Source: Septoria linicola
Taxonomy: Eukaryota > Ascomycota > Dothideomycetes > Mycosphaerellales > Mycosphaerellaceae
DNA length: 64,000 nt
NCBI GenBank assembly: GCA_024114885.1
Contig: CP099420.1
Coordinates: 3,680,237 to 3,744,236 of the forward strand
Direction: 5' to 3'
A model generated the notes under the pieces. That model did not search any database. It worked only from the letters and a program-made list of their open reading frames with translations, and was not told where the DNA came from. A program made the position numbers and the translations under genes. Within the stretch, counting starts at the first letter, position 1; each line of letters opens with the position of its first letter. Below, in pieces: positions 63,229 to 64,000 of the stretch.

Positions 63229-63495
63229 GGCCTAGAGGCTAAGTCTACTAAGGATACCGTAGACGATATATAGGTAGTACGGATAAAATCCGCTACTATC
63301 TAGGCCTATCTCGAAGATATCTTAGTAAAGAACCTTACTATATTCTATACTACTCGTTTTAGTAAAGTTAATAGGGAGCGTCAGGCTAAGGCTTTATTAG
63401 TCGAGGACATATATTCGCTATAGAAAGTACTACCCGCTTAGGAGAGGTCGGTAATAGCTAACGAACTTCTTAAGCTTAATCTTAAGTAGAGGTAA

Positions 63496-63834
63496 GTACT
63501 ACCTACTAATAAGAGGCTAGTAGTTACTAGTAGATCTCTAGCGCTCTCTATAAGTAGAGTATAGTACTTTATAGATATATTACGTCTACCTACGATAATA
63601 GTTATACTTCGATACTCGTTCCTCCTTAGGGTTAGAGCGAAGCTTCTACCTATTCGACCTAATCGTCTCTTATATCCTTAGGGTTACGTATATCGAGCTC
63701 GCTTAGGGTTAGAGTAACCCGCGATAACCCGTGATAACCCGCGATAACCCGACCACCGATAACCGACCAGATCGAGCTTAGGGTTATGAAAGGAGAGGGG
63801 TTAGAGTAGAAGGCCAGGCGGCGGGCTCGGGTTG
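63496..63834 (+). other. Subtelomeric junction with degenerate telomere motifs
   Basis: No gene seen. CTTAGGGTTA-type motifs occur near 63634, 63679, 63703 and 63778, spaced 25-75 bp. Four units of GATAACCCG type repeat every 10 bp at about 63715-63755. CpA and TpG reappear from about 63720 (TGATAACC, GACCACCG, TTATGAAAG), so RIP ends here. The last 35 bp before the telomere are G/C-rich. Confidence 0.75.
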
Positions 63835-64000
63835 TTAGGGTTAGGGTTAGGGTTAGGGTTAGGGTTAGGGTTAGGGTTAGGGTTAGGGTTAGGGTTAGGG
63901 TTAGGGTTAGGGTTAGGGTTAGGGTTAGGGTTAGGGTTAGGGTTAGGGTTAGGGTTAGGGTTAGGGTTAGGGTTAGGGTTAGGGTTAGGGTTAGGGTTAG
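63835..64000 (+). repeat. Telomere, (TTAGGG)n
   Basis: 166 bp of uninterrupted TTAGGG, about 27.7 units, reaching the end of the window. The G-rich strand runs 5' to 3' toward the right, so this is a genuine right-hand chromosome terminus, not an interstitial tract. Confidence 0.98.

Larger units (their letters stand above)
58103..63495 (+). pseudogene. Telomere-proximal SNF2-family helicase gene, RIP-killed
   Basis: Six exons: 58103-58644, 58764-60022, 60139-61504, 61599-62701, 62794-63137, 63229-63495; lengths sum to 4881 nt, exactly 1627 codons, and all junctions keep frame. Helicase motifs: Walker A at 59932-59958 reads Asp-Asn-Ile-Ser-Leu-Ser-Lys-Thr-Ile (RIP version of the SNF2 Asp-Asp-Met-Gly-Leu-Gly-Lys-Thr); DEAH box at 60759-60770 as Asp-Glu-Ala-Tyr; motif III region at 60849-60866; motif VI at 62032-62058 as Ile-Gly-Arg-Gln-Asn-Arg-Ile-Gly-Gln. 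The last motif is typical of SNF2 ATPases, which use ATP to move along DNA. The N-terminal 500 or so residues match nothing I recognise; an acidic repeat lies near the C-terminus. The start is the ATA-GTA-CCT-CGT-AAG (former ATG) at 58103, one of several candidate ATAs. The only blemishes are RIP stops. Confidence 0.82.
1..63650. other. RIP-saturated chromosome arm end
   Basis: Across this whole stretch CpA and TpG dinucleotides are nearly missing on both strands, TpA is extremely frequent, and CpG is common. This is the known signature of fungal repeat-induced point mutation (C to T at CpA in repeated DNA). Consequences seen directly: ATG codons are almost absent, and the recognisable genes are interrupted only by TAA and TAG (never a random mix of frameshifts), as expected from CAA, CAG and TGG. 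The signature fades in the last few hundred bases before the telomere, where CA and TG reappear (for example 63745-63790). Single-copy-looking genes next to the telomere are mutated as heavily as the transposons, so they were probably repeated at other chromosome ends. Confidence 0.95.

Noticed and set aside
1..64000. tRNA or rRNA genes.
   Set aside because: No A-box/B-box pair with a foldable cloverleaf and no rRNA signature was noticed; no systematic search was possible by eye.

Overview
The window is the right-hand end of a chromosome from a filamentous ascomycete (Pezizomycotina). It finishes in an uninterrupted TTAGGG array (63835-64000). Nearly everything upstream carries saturating repeat-induced point mutation (RIP): CpA and TpG are almost absent, TpA is everywhere and CpG is retained. 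Start codons (ATG to ATA) are largely erased, and Gln, Trp and Arg codons have become TAA/TAG, so conventional ORF finding returns almost nothing. Read with that bias in mind (TAG/TAA tolerated as former CAG/CAA/TGG, Tyr for Cys/His, Asn for Asp, Ser for Gly), long single-frame genes reappear. No tRNA or rRNA gene and no intact protein-coding gene was recognised. I use no species name; intron structure and RIP strength fit Dothideomycetes or related classes, but that is inference.

Layout. (1) 1-52240 is a stack of nested LTR retrotransposons. Six copies or part-copies of one giant Ty3/Gypsy family (here GG; about 13.2 kb, about 280-bp LTRs, mostly coding on the minus strand) are present: GG-a 1-305; GG-b 306-2659 (opposite orientation); GG-c 2660-6424 plus 19659-20560; GG-d 6425-19658 (complete, inside GG-c); GG-e 20561-25297 plus 38530-45505 plus 52179-52240; GG-f 25298-38529 (complete, inside GG-e). 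A second family, a complete 6.67-kb chromodomain Gypsy element (here CG, 45506-52178, plus strand, 172-bp LTRs, 5-bp target duplication), is also inserted in GG-e. (2) 52284-53352 holds a 198-bp tandem array that grades into an 18-bp array. (3) About 53600-57345 is a large uncharacterised RIP-killed gene with a hexapeptide repeat. (4) 58103-63495 is a RIP-killed six-exon SNF2-family helicase gene, each of whose five introns contains a CTAGCTAG-type palindrome. (5) 63496-63834 is the short subtelomeric junction with degenerate telomere motifs, where RIP fades, followed by the telomere.

How it fits together. The GG elements encode gag-protease, then RT-RNaseH-integrase in the -1 frame, then a long extra ORF between integrase and the 3' LTR (the env position); a related 25-bp palindrome precedes each of the three ORFs. 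CG encodes gag, then pol in the -1 frame with a correctly phased A-AAA-AAA heptamer at the junction, a C-terminal chromodomain, and an antisense ORF before the 3' LTR. The telomere-proximal helicase is comparable in position to the telomere-linked helicases known from several fungi, but its motifs are SNF2 type rather than clearly RecQ. The order of insertion can be read from the nesting: host copies GG-c and GG-e first, then GG-d, GG-f and CG inside them, with RIP acting on all.
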